Shown: positions 26,601 to 38,478 of the stretch, one piece after another
How positions within the stretch are numbered: position 1 is the stretch's first letter
How the letters are laid out: each line of letters starts with the position of its first letter
Assembly (NCBI GenBank): GCA_963678675.1
Contig: OY783192.1
Coordinates: forward strand, 37,789,250 to 37,853,249
Source: Xiphydria camelus
Lineage: Eukaryota > Arthropoda > Insecta > Hymenoptera > Xiphydriidae
Direction: 5' to 3'
DNA length: 64,000 nt
Translations under genes and position numbers: made by a program
The notes under the pieces: generated by a model
Database searches by the model: none
Seen by the model: the letters and a program-made list of their open reading frames with translations, nothing else
Told to the model about the DNA's origin: nothing

Positions 26601-29600
26601 AAGTGGAGCGGAGAAGCACAGGAATCGAAGAAGATGCCTCGCTCCACACGAACTGCGTTTAAACTTGCAAAGACTGAATCTGAGTCCGATCCATACGGAC
26701 TCGCCGACCATCGCCTCAACCAATGACGCGGAATCGTCCGACAAATCGACTTCGAATGTTCGCGAAGACGTGGAGAGCCTCCCCGCACCAATGGATAGCC
26801 AACAGTCGAATTACTCTTATTGCGAGACTCCAAAAACTGCTCCAAGTGTTCTAAAGAGAAAGATTTCAGTGTTCCAGAGATCCTTCGATATTAACACCCT
26901 GTACGAAGAAGTCGAAGACAAAGAGAACGCCAAAGAGTTCTACGGGAACGCGTCGATGAGCACGCCCACTGTGGGACTGGGTAAGAGGTGTAACGGGAAG
27001 GATGACCTCCGTTCGCTCAAGCCGACCTTCCTCTGTACTTATCGCTCGGCGACGAACGACAGCGAATCTTCCGACAGTCCCTCGCCTTTCGAACGAGACC
27101 TCTCCTCCGATCTTCCTACCGAAGATTACGAATTGGCGTCCTCGAGAGTCGGTTCCACTTACAGCCTCTCGTCCAGCGATAATAAGATATCTCAAGCCCT
27201 CGATGAGGTAGCATCGGACAAGGTGAGCGCGCGCTGCCGCTTTCAAGGGGTGGACGCCGATGATGAAAGCAGCTCTCACGGGGGTCACATCAGGTTCCGC
27301 TTCGCCTCGCCAAAGTTGAACGTGTGCAACTTCACGAGGGATTATCGGAAGAGCGAAAATCATAAGCAAAACGGCGAGCAACCATTTTTTAGTTGTGCAC
27401 GGCAAAGTTCGACATCCCCGGTTGCAAAATCGGGATTACCGGTCCGTGTGAACGACATCGGGGAACCAGGGAATAAGAAAGAAACGACGATGGCTGTAGA
27501 TTCTCCTCGTCGAAGCGCCCAAATTAGTGACAAGGAAAGCAAGGAACATCCGACGTCGGATCAGCGGACAGCGAAGGAGATAAATTCGAGCACACCTCTC
27601 GCCTCGGTGGCGCCTTCCGCCGAAGCGAACGGATCCGAGAAAATGGGTAAGCTTCTTTTTCATTCGTAAGGATCGTCGGCGAAGAAACGACGCCAGAGAA
27701 CGGTGCAATTAATTCGGCGGAAATCAAGTACGGCGAATCGGTAAGGGCAAACTTGTCTCTCCATTCCCGGGCGTGAAGTTTCGGATGCGACGAATGGTGC
27801 TTCCCCCACCGAAGGCTGCGATGGCAGTGGCGGCGGCAGTGGCGACGCTGGATGCAGAAACTCGAGCATGGACCCGGCAGTAGCGCTCGCGATGTCCAGC
27901 GGCGACGATAGTTCCGACAGTGAGTGCGGTCGGATCGCGTCCGGTGATGAGCACCGGCGAGTAGCGCCGCCTTTCTCCGCGAGCGAGGAAGATGTTTTCC
28001 GCGGGAAGAGAGGCTCACCCCCGCCGACCAATGGGCTCCCAGCGTCGGACGAAAATCACGAAAGCGGAGGATGTCCCGGCACGCCGAAGCCTGAGGTGAG
28101 TCGATTTTTTGTTTTGTTTAAATTGCAATGCAAGTCGAGTCGAGTGATCAGCTCTCTCGTGTCTCTTTAGTGTTAGTTTATCTCCCCCGTGACCCTTAAC
28201 AAAATTGGAATTGAGTGCCTGGCTTGAACTCTGAGCTCCTTTAAAGAACGAAGAAAACGTAAGGATTGCATTTGAACGATCGTAGCTCATAGATAAAGCG
28301 GTAGAATCAAAGCGCGCGCGTGGTTTAATGCATTCAGCCCGCGCTTATCTCCACTCATTCTACTTCGCATGAGTTTTTGTCAATACATACAAAGATAGAA
28401 CGGTTGTGATGCAGTTTTCAGTGAATTAGAGTAGACACGTGTCACATCCTAAATCGGTAAGAAATTTATGTTCATATTGACGAAAAGCTTGTAGGATAGA
28501 GATAATCGTGATTGAACTCGTGTCTCTGTTATCGAGCGGCTCTCTCTTACCGGGATTCTCTCTCCCTCCTTCGCGTACTCCCCTCCCGATATTCCTTATA
28601 TGACAGCAGCGAGCAACTCGAATGCATTAAAGAGTTAAACGCCGGTTTGAGAGATGAGAATAAAACGACGCCCGCGTCGAGCTGTGCGTTTTATGATAAG
28701 GTCAAATATATAAATCTGCCGAGTCGGATTGTATTCGCTTATCGGTTTTCCGGTAGAGGGTCGTTGTTATTCTTTAGAAACGTTGCTCATCATCGTTAAC
28801 GCGCGGCTCGCGTTCATCTCGCAGTTCACGAAACTGATAGCGAAGTGGCATTCGATAAAGCGAGTGAAACCAAAAATATATTAACGCACAGTCGGAAATA
28901 ACTTCGTTAGTGGGTTTTTCTGTCGCGACGATCGAGAATTTTATTCGACTTGTCGAAATAATGTTTGAGAGTGAAGAGAAAAATAGGAGATTATTCACTA
29001 TCTGAATTTGCTTTGTAGATTTCTAATTGCGGGGGATGATATATCGATTAGGCGAAATGGTGAATAGCTCGATAGAATCGGAACATTCGCAGATTTCGTA
29101 GATCGTAATGTCGCGTGCGAGACTAAAGGCGAGACTAAGTATCGATGAGTAAAACTCTGCAGGCACTTGAGACTAATTGAGTATAGCTCATATCATTGTC
29201 ATTAATTCGTCGACATTAATTAATTCGCTCTTGAGAATCTTTCCCCCCTCTTTCTCCTTCTCGTATTCTTTCAAACTGCAGCAATAATAACATCGCTCAT
29301 ACCTCCGGCTTAATTGCAATCACGTTCGATGAAAAATCCAGAGAAGAAGGTTTTATCGAGGGCGGAACCACCTGCGACCAGGCAAGGCCAACCGGTCTGT
29401 CTCCTCGAGTCGATTTAAAAGAAATTGTCTCCCAGTTTATTGCTGAATATGTCGGGGCGTTAATCGCGACCTTATCCGGCCGTAGCGTGCGCGAATTCGC
29501 GTACAACGGAGCCGCGCGGTGGGTCGAAATGAGAAAGCGATGCTATCGGCGCTGCGGATCCTGTCGGAACGTTATTGTCGATCCATCGATCTTCGGGTTG

Positions 29601-32600
29601 CGCCGTGTTGGCGAATAAAAGTTTGAGAAACTCAACGGCCAAACGTGCCGGAGCAAGATAGCGAGAAACGCCGGCGGAATTCCCAGGATTGGAATGAGAA
29701 AGCGGCCGTTCGACTGGCGTAGGTGGATGAAACGGGTTCGTCGTTAAAGCCGCGCAATCGATCTTCACGTCTATTCCCTCGAAAATAGAAGTTGGTCGGC
29801 GATGAGCACTTTGGGAAATGTATCGAGGTGGCTTTCATCCTCCGTTTCCCTCGCTACATTTTCCACAACTCGCGCCGGCACTCGCCACCGGAACGTCTCC
29901 AATGTTCCCATAATAACGCGGGCTCGCTGCTGCAGCCGCCGGCGAGGTTACCACGCTGCGTCGTCGATCGTCGTATCAATCAAAATATCTGCCAGAATCA
30001 CGCGCGACCGTGAGCGGATATTAATAATTTCTCTGACGGTCGTTCGCGGGTAAACGTACTTGTGGAAGGTGATGACAATTATTTATTCGTCCCGAACGGA
30101 TGCCCGAAGCAAATTACGAAACTCCCATTTTCTTTGTACATTTTTGAGTAAACCTTCGGCGAAGAAATTGTTCCGCCGGTTCTCTTTGAGGTGCCACGCA
30201 CCCGTCGTTGTTTATCCCGTCTCCGTTGCCCCGGCAGATATGACAGGGAGGAACGACGAAGATGTGAAAGAAGACGACGATGGTGTTCTGCTTAACGTAA
30301 GCCTAGACTTTACAACGTGCCGAGTAAATATCATATCGGAATCCGGTAGAGTTAAACGCGCGTGTTGTCCGCTCTATATCCGGTGGCTCATCCTGTTTGA
30401 TATGAGAAATAATATTTGCCTCGGACTCTCTCGTCGACCGTTGAAGTATCGATGGCGAAGTGGTTGAGCGGGCGAACTTTTAGAACTACAGAAAGAGGGA
30501 GGGAGAGAAATAGGTAGAGACTGTCTGTAGAAATTCATATTTCGAATAGACACCATTTTTGACGATGAAATAGAGGGAATCAGGGGTTTAAAGTTACAAT
30601 TCAACATGGGAGCGTAGGTAGTGCCAGGTATTCGCTCCTCTTATCGTTCTAGACTCGTTACTTTTAATCGTACATGCATGCTACTTATTGTAGTAGCTGG
30701 ACCGATAAACGGCACCGGTAGCGATTCACGTGCGAATCGTTACTCTTTCTCACGTCGCGGTCGATAGTCGCTGTTTGGTATGATTCGTAGCGTGTTCCTT
30801 CTTTTTCTTATCTCCGCTTTTAGTTGGCCATGACGACATGAGTCATACTACCGAAGCGTTTTCTTCCTCGCTTGTTCTTCGATTTATCCACCATGAAATC
30901 CACAATGTATTTCTACTTTCATTTATATTCCATAAATCTCGTTTCTCTTGCAATGAGCTGTTTATCTTTGCGTTTTTGCGGTTTTCTTTCATTTGATTAG
31001 GCATATCGCTAACTGATTTGAAAGGTATAACTAAGTATTGCGGTTTGATGATAGGAAAAAGAGAGAAGCCGAACGTCTCGTGTTTCATTTTTCACCAGGA
31101 AAAATATTTCACGAGAAGTTTCGTTAAGCTGCTACAGCGAGTTGCGGATCGGACTTTTTCCGGGCATAACCGGATCGTGTAATCGCGCTCGAATGTCTTC
31201 CGCACCCGAGGAAAGATAGTCCGCTAACGAGATCGAGCGTATTTATTATGAATCGCGAGCGATCTTGGCCTGGCACGTGTCCCAATGCAAGAATAGGAAC
31301 ATTCCTCCCACTTGACCCGAGAATAAGAATAATTAAGCCGCGAATGCACTCTTCGATCTTTCGAGACCATATGGGATGGTCATCGTGATTAAATGACCGC
31401 GTTCTTTTCTCTCCCGACGCTATTTTTATCAATAACACCGTACGTTCAGAACCGTTTTTTCTCCCAAATTCTACCGATATTTCCGTTTGCTTCTATGCCG
31501 TAGCGACTTTCCCCGGAGAGGCAATCCACGACGAGAACGTTATCGGAAACCGAGAGCAATGACAACGAGCCTGAGGAAGTGTGTCGTTGTCGCGGTAGCT
31601 GCGACGTTTCCTTTAATTTGCAGCTCCAAGAAGACAAGGAGAACGATCAACCGAAAGCATTCCCGAGCCTCACGGATGCTCGTTTGCAAGAGTCCGGCAT
31701 CGCGACGCTCTCCGACGCGGATACATTTGGGTAAGCGTTTAGCGTTCTACTAAATGAAATCATCGAAATAGCATCGCGCGCTTCGAGCAGAATAAGCTTC
31801 GCGATGAAAGCGAGCGCTCGCATATTCCGCGTGGATCTCTCTAAACATTTGCGGAGGGAGACGGGGCTATTTCGAAGCATCGATGGCAGATTCGGTTCGA
31901 GGGACGGTGACTTTTCTTCGACCGGCTTTCCACGGCTGCACGCGGACATATTTCACTAGTTTGGCTATTCTCGGAACTTGTCTCGCGTTCAATTTTCAAT
32001 TATCCTCGCCAATCGTCGATTTCCTTCCTTCGTTGAAACGTCGTCCGGCAGGCGAATCGTTAGGTTTCACGAGATAACGCGAAAGAGTGTGGAATGCGGC
32101 GATACAAGTCTTAATTAAGATCGTAAACGAAAACCCTGAATGGTTTGTAATATGCATCAGATTTGATATCGTCTCCTTTTTACACCGCAGGCAGAGCCTC
32201 TCCGAGGAAGAACTCGAGGTAAGTCGAAATTCGGTCGATTGATTAAAAAGTAAGCAAGTAAGAGAATTACACGACTCTCTCTCTCTCCTTCTTTCTATCC
32301 TTCAGAAGAAATATACGTGTCTGTCTATGGGTCTGACAACGGACAGGGTGACCCTCTCGAGGCGAATGGCGCTCAGTCTTCGTCAGCGCGATCAGACGGA
32401 ACACAATTTCGATTGCGAGGTCCAGAAGATGCAGCAAGACGTTCAGGCAAGTGAAAAGCGAGACTTATTTACGGCGGTTTAACGTGCGCGCGCCAACGTT
32501 TGGAAGAGAGATCGACATTTTGCGAAACGTCAGGCCCTCGCCCCGCTGTGCATCGACAGGGAATCCGTCGAGAGGGTCGAGCGGGTCAGACATCAGCTCG

Positions 32601-34540
32601 AGATGATAGCGCGCTGCGCTCGTAGAGTTTCCTGCACCGCGGAAACTCTCGGAGCCGTACATCAGGAGCACAGAATCTCCAGGGCGGCCCTCCTCGCCGA
32701 TAGGTACCTGCAGGTGCTGCGAGCCAGATGCGAAAAATTGGCGGTCGACCTGGCAGAGACAAAGTGAGGGGGAGAGGCATATACTTCCTTTCGTCTGGTT
32801 CGTTGTTCCTACCCTTCGTCTCGCGCGGTATAACGTTCCACCTTTCCGATTCGTTCCCTCGAACGTTTCGGCGCTTCGGAAGAATTGCTGCGCCGTTATC
32901 TCTCTCCGTTGAACAACGAATTAGCTCGCGATTGTCGTTAGCTCTCCGCCAATGTCGAATTGCAACGACAGAGCTCGATTGACTTTCCAGGCGAATCCTG
33001 ATGGAGAACAACATTGTCTTCGAGGAGAGCCCGGGCGAAATGGGCGACGACGTTCCCAGAGTTCGGTATCGCGGTGTACCCGTGAACAATCGTACAATGG
33101 TTCGGCGATATTCAATGTGATTTGCTTATGTCGCTTTTACTTCCCGATCGAGTACACCCTCCTTTCCGGTAATCCTGTGATTCGTGTATGATCCTCACTC
33201 CTCCGAGGCTCCCGAAATACCCGACGTCACTTACTCCCGTTGTATTCGCTATGCAGTATAGTTTTAGCTGTGGGATGATTTTGTTTTTATCGAGATCATC
33301 GTCCTCGGTGTACTTGTTGTTCTAGATCGCTAGGAGAAGAGCCAGCATAGCGACGATTACACGACCGTTTGGTAGCAGCACTCCGGACGTCACGAAGGCA
33401 AAATCGTCGTTGTTCATTCTCTTTATGTCGTTTCACTTGATCGCACGCGGTCTTCCACATTATCGAGCTTTCAGGCTTTCTTCCTCTCGCTGAAGTTCTC
33501 CCGCTGACTATATCGATGCATACCGGCTGAGAGCGATTAACCGTGTTCGATAGCCTCGACTCGCACTTACTCCCCAATCTCCCAAGGCTTTACAGTCATT
33601 TCAAAGTTCCACGGGGCGAATCATCTGTCTCCCAATTTCGCAAGCCATCATCGCTGAGCTTTCGTTCATCTCATCCGACATCATCTTGCCGAGTAATTTA
33701 GCTAAAATATGCGCCGTTCTGACAAACACAGGAGATCGCGAGGCAACGAAACTCAGTGTCCGGACGAATGAGCCTGAGAAGACCATCGCTCAGCTACGAC
33801 ACGCAGAAGTGGGACGGTGATAAGTTAGATCGAACCGAGTGAGTCTACCGCGGATATTTTGTTTGTCGTGCGTTCTATTTCTGCTAGTTCTCCGTTCGTG
33901 ATGTGATCTCTCTCCCCAGCAGCAGTTCGAGCAGCATAGGTGAACTTCGCGAGATTTTTGAACAAGCCGAGTCGAGACGAAACTCGAAGGAGGAAAACAA
34001 CAACTTGATTCGAAGTCAATCGAGCAACTTCAGCGTGGGAAGCTGCGAAAGTGCGGATTCGGATGTCTGGTCCAGTCCTCGCGAGGAAATCGTTTCGGAA
34101 TTGCCCGTCGACGAGAATATTACTTACCCGGAGTCCGAATTCTGGTACGTAAAAATATAAGGAACAATCGACACCGTTTTTAGAAGATAGAAGCAGTTTA
34201 TGGGATAAAATTTTGCGACAGAGTAAATCGGAAAATTGTTAGCGTTCTTATTCGAAAGCATGAACGCGTAAGATATGCTGAGAGAAAATAGAAAAACCCT
34301 TTCCTCTCGCGGGGATTTTACAGTCTGCGGACAACCCACGTACTTCGAACGATGCAGGCCAACGTGACCAGAGTCCCGATTTTCTGGTGCATCTTGCTCT
34401 CGTTCTTCCTCGGATTCTACGTGCAGCAAGTGGTGTCCTCGATGAACAGCTGCTCGTCAATACCGAACAAATGGTGGTCGATCGAGGAAATCCTCAGAAA
34501 GTACATCAAAGTCGTGAACGTAGGACGGCCACCAATTTGA
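17610..34540 (+). CDS. KASH5-like/IRAG-LRMP (Jaw1) nuclear-envelope or ER anchor protein
   Basis: Large gene of about 1,650 residues. In-phase exons are 17610-17658, 18156-18315, 18433-18591, 19492-19643, 19735-19792, 19979-20188, 20262-20427, 20505-20699, 20787-20870, 20993-21106, 21142-21314, 21425-21554, 21832-21956, 25938-26213, 26295-27646, 27779-28095, then 31624-31730, 32191-32218, 32306-32446, 32534-32763, 32991-about 33060 or 33099, 33732-33838, 33920-34144 and 34324-34540. One or two small exons (near 28610 and 30238-30300) are provisional. The N-terminus has a KASH5-like EF-hand region (RVTWRQFQEASRRWF) and long coiled coils. The C-terminal half has the IRAG/LRMP core (SLSEEELEKKYTCLSMGLTT, then TLGAVHQEHRIS), a serine-rich linker, a membrane helix (VPIFWCILLSFFLGFYV) and a KASH-like end (NVGRPPI). 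Family proteins sit in the ER/outer nuclear envelope and bind IP3 receptors, SUN proteins or dynein. A start of a second gene at the Met at 25999 is the alternative. Confidence 0.72.
18200..18250 (+). repeat. Serine-coding tct/tcg trinucleotide tract
   Basis: A run of tct/tcg/tca codons in exon 2 of the IRAG/KASH gene encodes a poly-serine stretch. It resembles a coding microsatellite and may vary in length. Confidence 0.7.
21957..25937 (+). other. Four-kb intron of the IRAG/KASH gene, possible internal promoter
   Basis: The donor ctgct|gtaagt and the acceptor gttctcag|gcgag preserve phase across this interval. No exon with family-like content was found inside; open frames such as 22336-22800 (-) have no recognisable features. 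The 24.9-25.2 kb part is GC-richer and could be an alternative promoter for a short form starting at the Met at 25999. Confidence 0.5.
28096..31623 (+). other. Long intronic region with one or two provisional small exons
   Basis: An open stretch at about 28610-28700 (IKELNAGLRDENKTTP) with a flanking donor and a short acidic exon-like stretch at about 30238-30300 (GRNDEDVKEDDDGVLL, ending in |gtaagc) look coding. I could not make both join in phase. The rest is non-coding. Confidence 0.4.
34324..34540 (+). other. Last exon: membrane anchor and KASH-like tail
   Basis: This is the terminal exon of the gene at 17610. It encodes a hydrophobic helix followed by about 36 lumenal residues with three cysteine/tryptophan landmarks (SCSS, KWWSIEEIL) and ends in GRPPI. 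Vertebrate LRMP/IRAG and nesprin tails end in a similar proline-rich PPPX motif that contacts SUN-domain proteins. The short lumenal tail and the WWS motif match Jaw1 better than classical nesprins. Confidence 0.65.
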
Positions 34541-34814
34541 GTTATTAAAGAGTAACGGCAGTAGTGCGTATATGAATTTAAAGTGAGTTTGCAGATCCCT
34601 AAATGTAGATGTTGCGTTACGTTGACGCATCGCAACGTCGACGGAAAGAATACTGTTTGTAATGAAATGTACATACGATTTGGCGATTGTAATTTTAACG
34701 TCGGATGATCGCTCCTTTTATTGTGACCGAAAATAAGTGTAGAGGCCGTAGAGATAACAGTGAGAGGAAAAAATGTGCGACGCATAGGTCATTCGATAAC
34801 GAGGAAAGCTTCTC

Positions 34815-34858
34815 TTTATTTCATGTAATAATTTCTCAGCGTATTTATAAATAATAAA
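34815..34858. terminator. Facing poly(A) signals of the IRAG/KASH and GPATCH1 genes
   Basis: AATAAA for the plus-strand gene lies at 34853-34858. TTTATT at 34815-34820 is AATAAA on the minus strand for GPATCH1. If both are used the two 3' ends overlap tail to tail by a few tens of bases. Confidence 0.45.
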
Positions 34859-35021
34859 AGATATACACACCGACGTGACCAGGCGTAGAGAATTTACGTA
34901 AGGTGCGGAAAAATGCTTACGCGCGGCGACGTATTCGCTGTAACAATAGATCTGGTTTCTACGATATGCACGCGCGAACGATCAACGAGAGTTTGGCTTT
35001 TAATATTTTAAGAACGAATCA

Positions 35022-38000
35022 CTAACGCTTGTTCTTTTTCGACTTGCTCCTGTGCTTCGAGCGTTCCTTGTGTTTGTGCTTCTTCTTTTCCTTCTTCGAT
35101 TTTTTTACTTTCGTCTTCTCCATCCACACTCCTTTTTCCTTCGAATCGGTGTTGCTCTTGAGGACAATGACGCTTTTGAAAATCGGTTTCTGAGATTGCG
35201 AAGGGGCAACCTCCGACCCAGCATTCGCGGTGACTTCCTCGATCCGTGGCATTCTCGAGGGAAGTACCGGGCCGTACATATCTGGCGGCATCGGTTCCTG
35301 CCCGCTAATGGAACTGTCCTCTTCGCCCGTCGAAGATTTCCGCTCGGGAAAATTATTCTCGACCGTGGAGTCATTTGCGGTAATCGTCTCTCCCTTGGAA
35401 TCTTCGACGTTGCTTCTCCTCGCATCGTCGATTGGACCGTTCAAACGATCGAGATCCAACTTGGCAAAGATTCCCCGCGGCGGCGAAGTGTTGCGCTGCG
35501 TATTTATCTCGCTCGGAGTTTCCCCGATCAATACCGATTTCACCCTTTCGCTATCGACATTATCCTCGGTCTCGGAGTCGGAGTCTTCGCTGCTGCTAAG
35601 AAAGATCGCCTTGAACAGGTCTTTCTTCTCCACCACCGCATTCTCTTTCGACGTGTCAGCTTCTCGAGCCGAAGTGTCCGACTTTTCTCGAGGCGTTGCA
35701 GATCGATCGTGACCCGAGGAGTCGTCGGCATCTCTCGTAATGGCACCCTCGGGTTGTTTGCTCGACTCGAGACTGCTTTCCGCGACTCCTTCGAAATTCG
35801 GAACAGTCTGCTGTCTGCCCTTGCCGAAGACCATCTCGTAAGAGACCTCGAAATTCTTTTCCTTGTCAGAAATCTTGGCCGAAATATCGGTATCGGTTGT
35901 ATCGAGAAATCCTTGGTAACCGGTTGAACTATTCGAAGTCGCGAAGCTATTGTTTTCCTCGGTACTACTTTCTCCCTTGATCCTATCGACGGTATCGGTT
36001 GCGCCGTGAAATTTCGAATCGGTGTTCCAATCCAAGCAATCGAAAACGGAAAATTTCTCCCCCTTTTTCACTAATTCTGGCTTCGCGCAGCCGCTCCTCG
36101 GTTCGGCTACATTGAACCTCTTGCACACGATGCTCGAGGGTTGCCAGAGGTCGCGCTGACGTGTCAGCTTCCCAAACATCTTCATCCGGGCAGCTTCCTT
36201 CATCGGATCGTTCGCAACTTTCTCCACGGAGTCGCCAGTGCTGACCAATTTTTTCTCCGCGACACCGGACGCACCGAACATTTTCGACGCTTGCTCGAAC
36301 TCTTCCCTTTCGCGCTCCCTGTCCCACTCTGTCATCGAGAGCGGTTGAATACTAGCGAGTTTCTCCTTTTGCCCCAGTTTCGAAAAAATCAAAAACTGCT
36401 CGTAACGTCTCTGCTTGTCCGGGTCGGCTAAAAAGGGTTCGGCCGAAGTGCTCCGCGCGAGACTCTGGATGCTTACGTTGCCGGACTCCGAAGTTCGATC
36501 GAGAGCAGCGGACGCGGCGACGGAATCCTTGAAATCCCCTAAATTTTTCAGGTTTCTCTCGAAACTCGTACTCGAGCCCTCGACACCGCCCTTCACGAAA
36601 CTCGTAACATTTAATTTGTCCAACCAGGAAGCTTTTGAAGTGGACTGATTGCTTTCCAGTCTTCGTCGTTCCGATTCGGTGTGCTCTCTACCGTGCAAAT
36701 TTAACGTCCTTGAAATGATGTTGGACCCGACGGAAGTGTTCCCGGTTTCCGTGGATGGTTTGTCTTGGGTTCCGTCGTCCTTGAGTCGTATTTCCTTATC
36801 AGTACTAGTCGAATTTGTATCATTTATTATCTTTGATCTGTCTCCTGCATTTAAGTCGGGTCTCGCGAAACCTCTTCTCCCCGCGTGGATTCCAGGTATC
36901 GGCTCGATGGGTGGGAAGAATCTGCTCTTCCTGATGACGCGAATCGGCTCAAAGTCCTTCGGCAACACGGGTGGCTCGAAGACCTTTTTACGTTCCAAGC
37001 CGACCTTGGCGGGTACGAAGCCCTCGATGCAGCGTTCCTTCGAATCGCCCGCGTTGCTCTTCTCCTTCGACCATCGCGATTTACGCTCGGGTCCCAGCGA
37101 AAAATCGTACCGCGACATATCGTCTCGCGCGTATATGTCCTCGTCATCCGCCTCAAAGGCGCCCACGCCGAACGCTTGACCACGAATGGATAATTTCTTA
37201 TTTTTATCTTTAATACTAAATTCTTGCGGCTCGAAGAGATTAACGTGTCCCGAGAGTACGGGACGTCTGTCCAACCCGCTGTAACCGATGCCGAAGTAAT
37301 TATCCTTTGGATTGCACCTGCAACGATAAATACAATTTCTCCGCTGAATTCATATTTGCAGCTGTTTACGTCGAGGCGTACAAAGAAAATCCGTTAAACT
37401 TCCAACCTACCTATAAGGTTCGTAGTCGTCAGGAGCGAACATGATGTCTGAGTCTTCTGCGTCAGAACCGTCAGAGTCGCATACCATTCTATCCTCCTGA
37501 TTCGGCAATGCACACCCGTAGACTTTTGTCGATTCGTTCTGCCGTTTTAGCTTGGTCTTCTCCTTCTTCGTAACTCGTGGTCCGATGCCCTGACCGGGTT
37601 TCCATCCCATCCTCTTTAAAAGTGTAACTCCGACCGTCTCCCTACAGAGATAAAATTTGTAGGTATTTTATACACATGCGCATAGATGGAAGAAACATCA
37701 CCTTATGCTCAATACTCTCCAAAAAAATAGCCTACCTCGCTGGCCTCAAAAGTTCTTTTAGAACCGGAGTACCGGGAATTGGTCCGTTATCGTTTTGCCT
37801 GGCCCTCTCCCTCTTTGTTCCCTTTCTTCCGTGATCCGTATATTCGCTAGTCGCTCTAATCGCCGTAGGAGCGATTCCGAACTCCCCGGTGTCTTCCTCA
37901 TCCATAAAGTCTTCCGGGCGCTGGCTGACGCCGCCTGCTTTGCTGCTACGGGATGATTTAAACTGCTGTGGTCTCCAGCCATCTCGTGTACCCACGCTAT

Positions 38001-38478
38001 TGAAATATCCGGCCGAAAAACCACCCGTAAACGCTCCATGAAATCGACGTCTGCCTTGCGCGTCGTACGCAAATTGATCTTCGATAGTGATTGGCTTTTT
38101 TCTCGGCAAGTTCTCTAGAGTGATTCGAATGTGTTAATTGAAAAAAGAATTCTCCGCGTAACAAAGAGTTTCAGAAGAAATCGCGCTCTCCTTTAAAATC
38201 TCAACTACCCTATAGTGGAGGAAGAATTGTCGAGAGGATAGTGAACTCGTCAACATTGATCATTTCAACAAACTAACGTAGGTGCGATGTAAAGAATTCG
38301 AAATGTTATACGAGGTAAATTACGGCGACGCCACATCTTTCAATGATCAAGCGCACACAAATCGTGATATATTCTATTAAATTATTTACTTAGAAAACAC
38401 TATTTTTATCATACCTTCGTCGAGAGGTTCGAGAGCTACTCCAAAAGTAACATGGTTTTCATCCTCGGAATCACCCAT
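35022..38478 (-). CDS. GPATCH1: GPATCH1, G-patch domain-containing protein 1
   Basis: Minus-strand exons 38415-38478, 37736-38114, 37411-37641 and 35022-37317 splice in phase to 989 residues, close to the roughly 930 of human GPATCH1. The N-terminus starts MGDSEDENHVTFG and continues with the family-specific RRFHGAFTGGFSAGYFNSVG. The G-patch is TLLKRMGWKPGQGIGPR in exon 3. Exon 4 carries the conserved middle region (KMFGKLTRQRDLWQPS) and ends in a very lysine-rich tail after CDK-like serine-rich stretches. G-patch proteins usually activate DEAH-box helicases in spliceosomes, so a nuclear role in pre-mRNA splicing is expected. The start codon is 975 bases from the start of glomulin on the other strand, which suggests a shared promoter region. 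Confidence 0.88.

Noticed and set aside
26866..27405. 179-codon minus-strand open frame
   Set aside because: It lies opposite the long, in-phase exon 26295-27646 of the IRAG/KASH gene and shows no family features.
35052..35927. 291-codon plus-strand open frame
   Set aside because: It is the shadow of the GPATCH1 last exon; sense-strand motifs and splice phase support GPATCH1.
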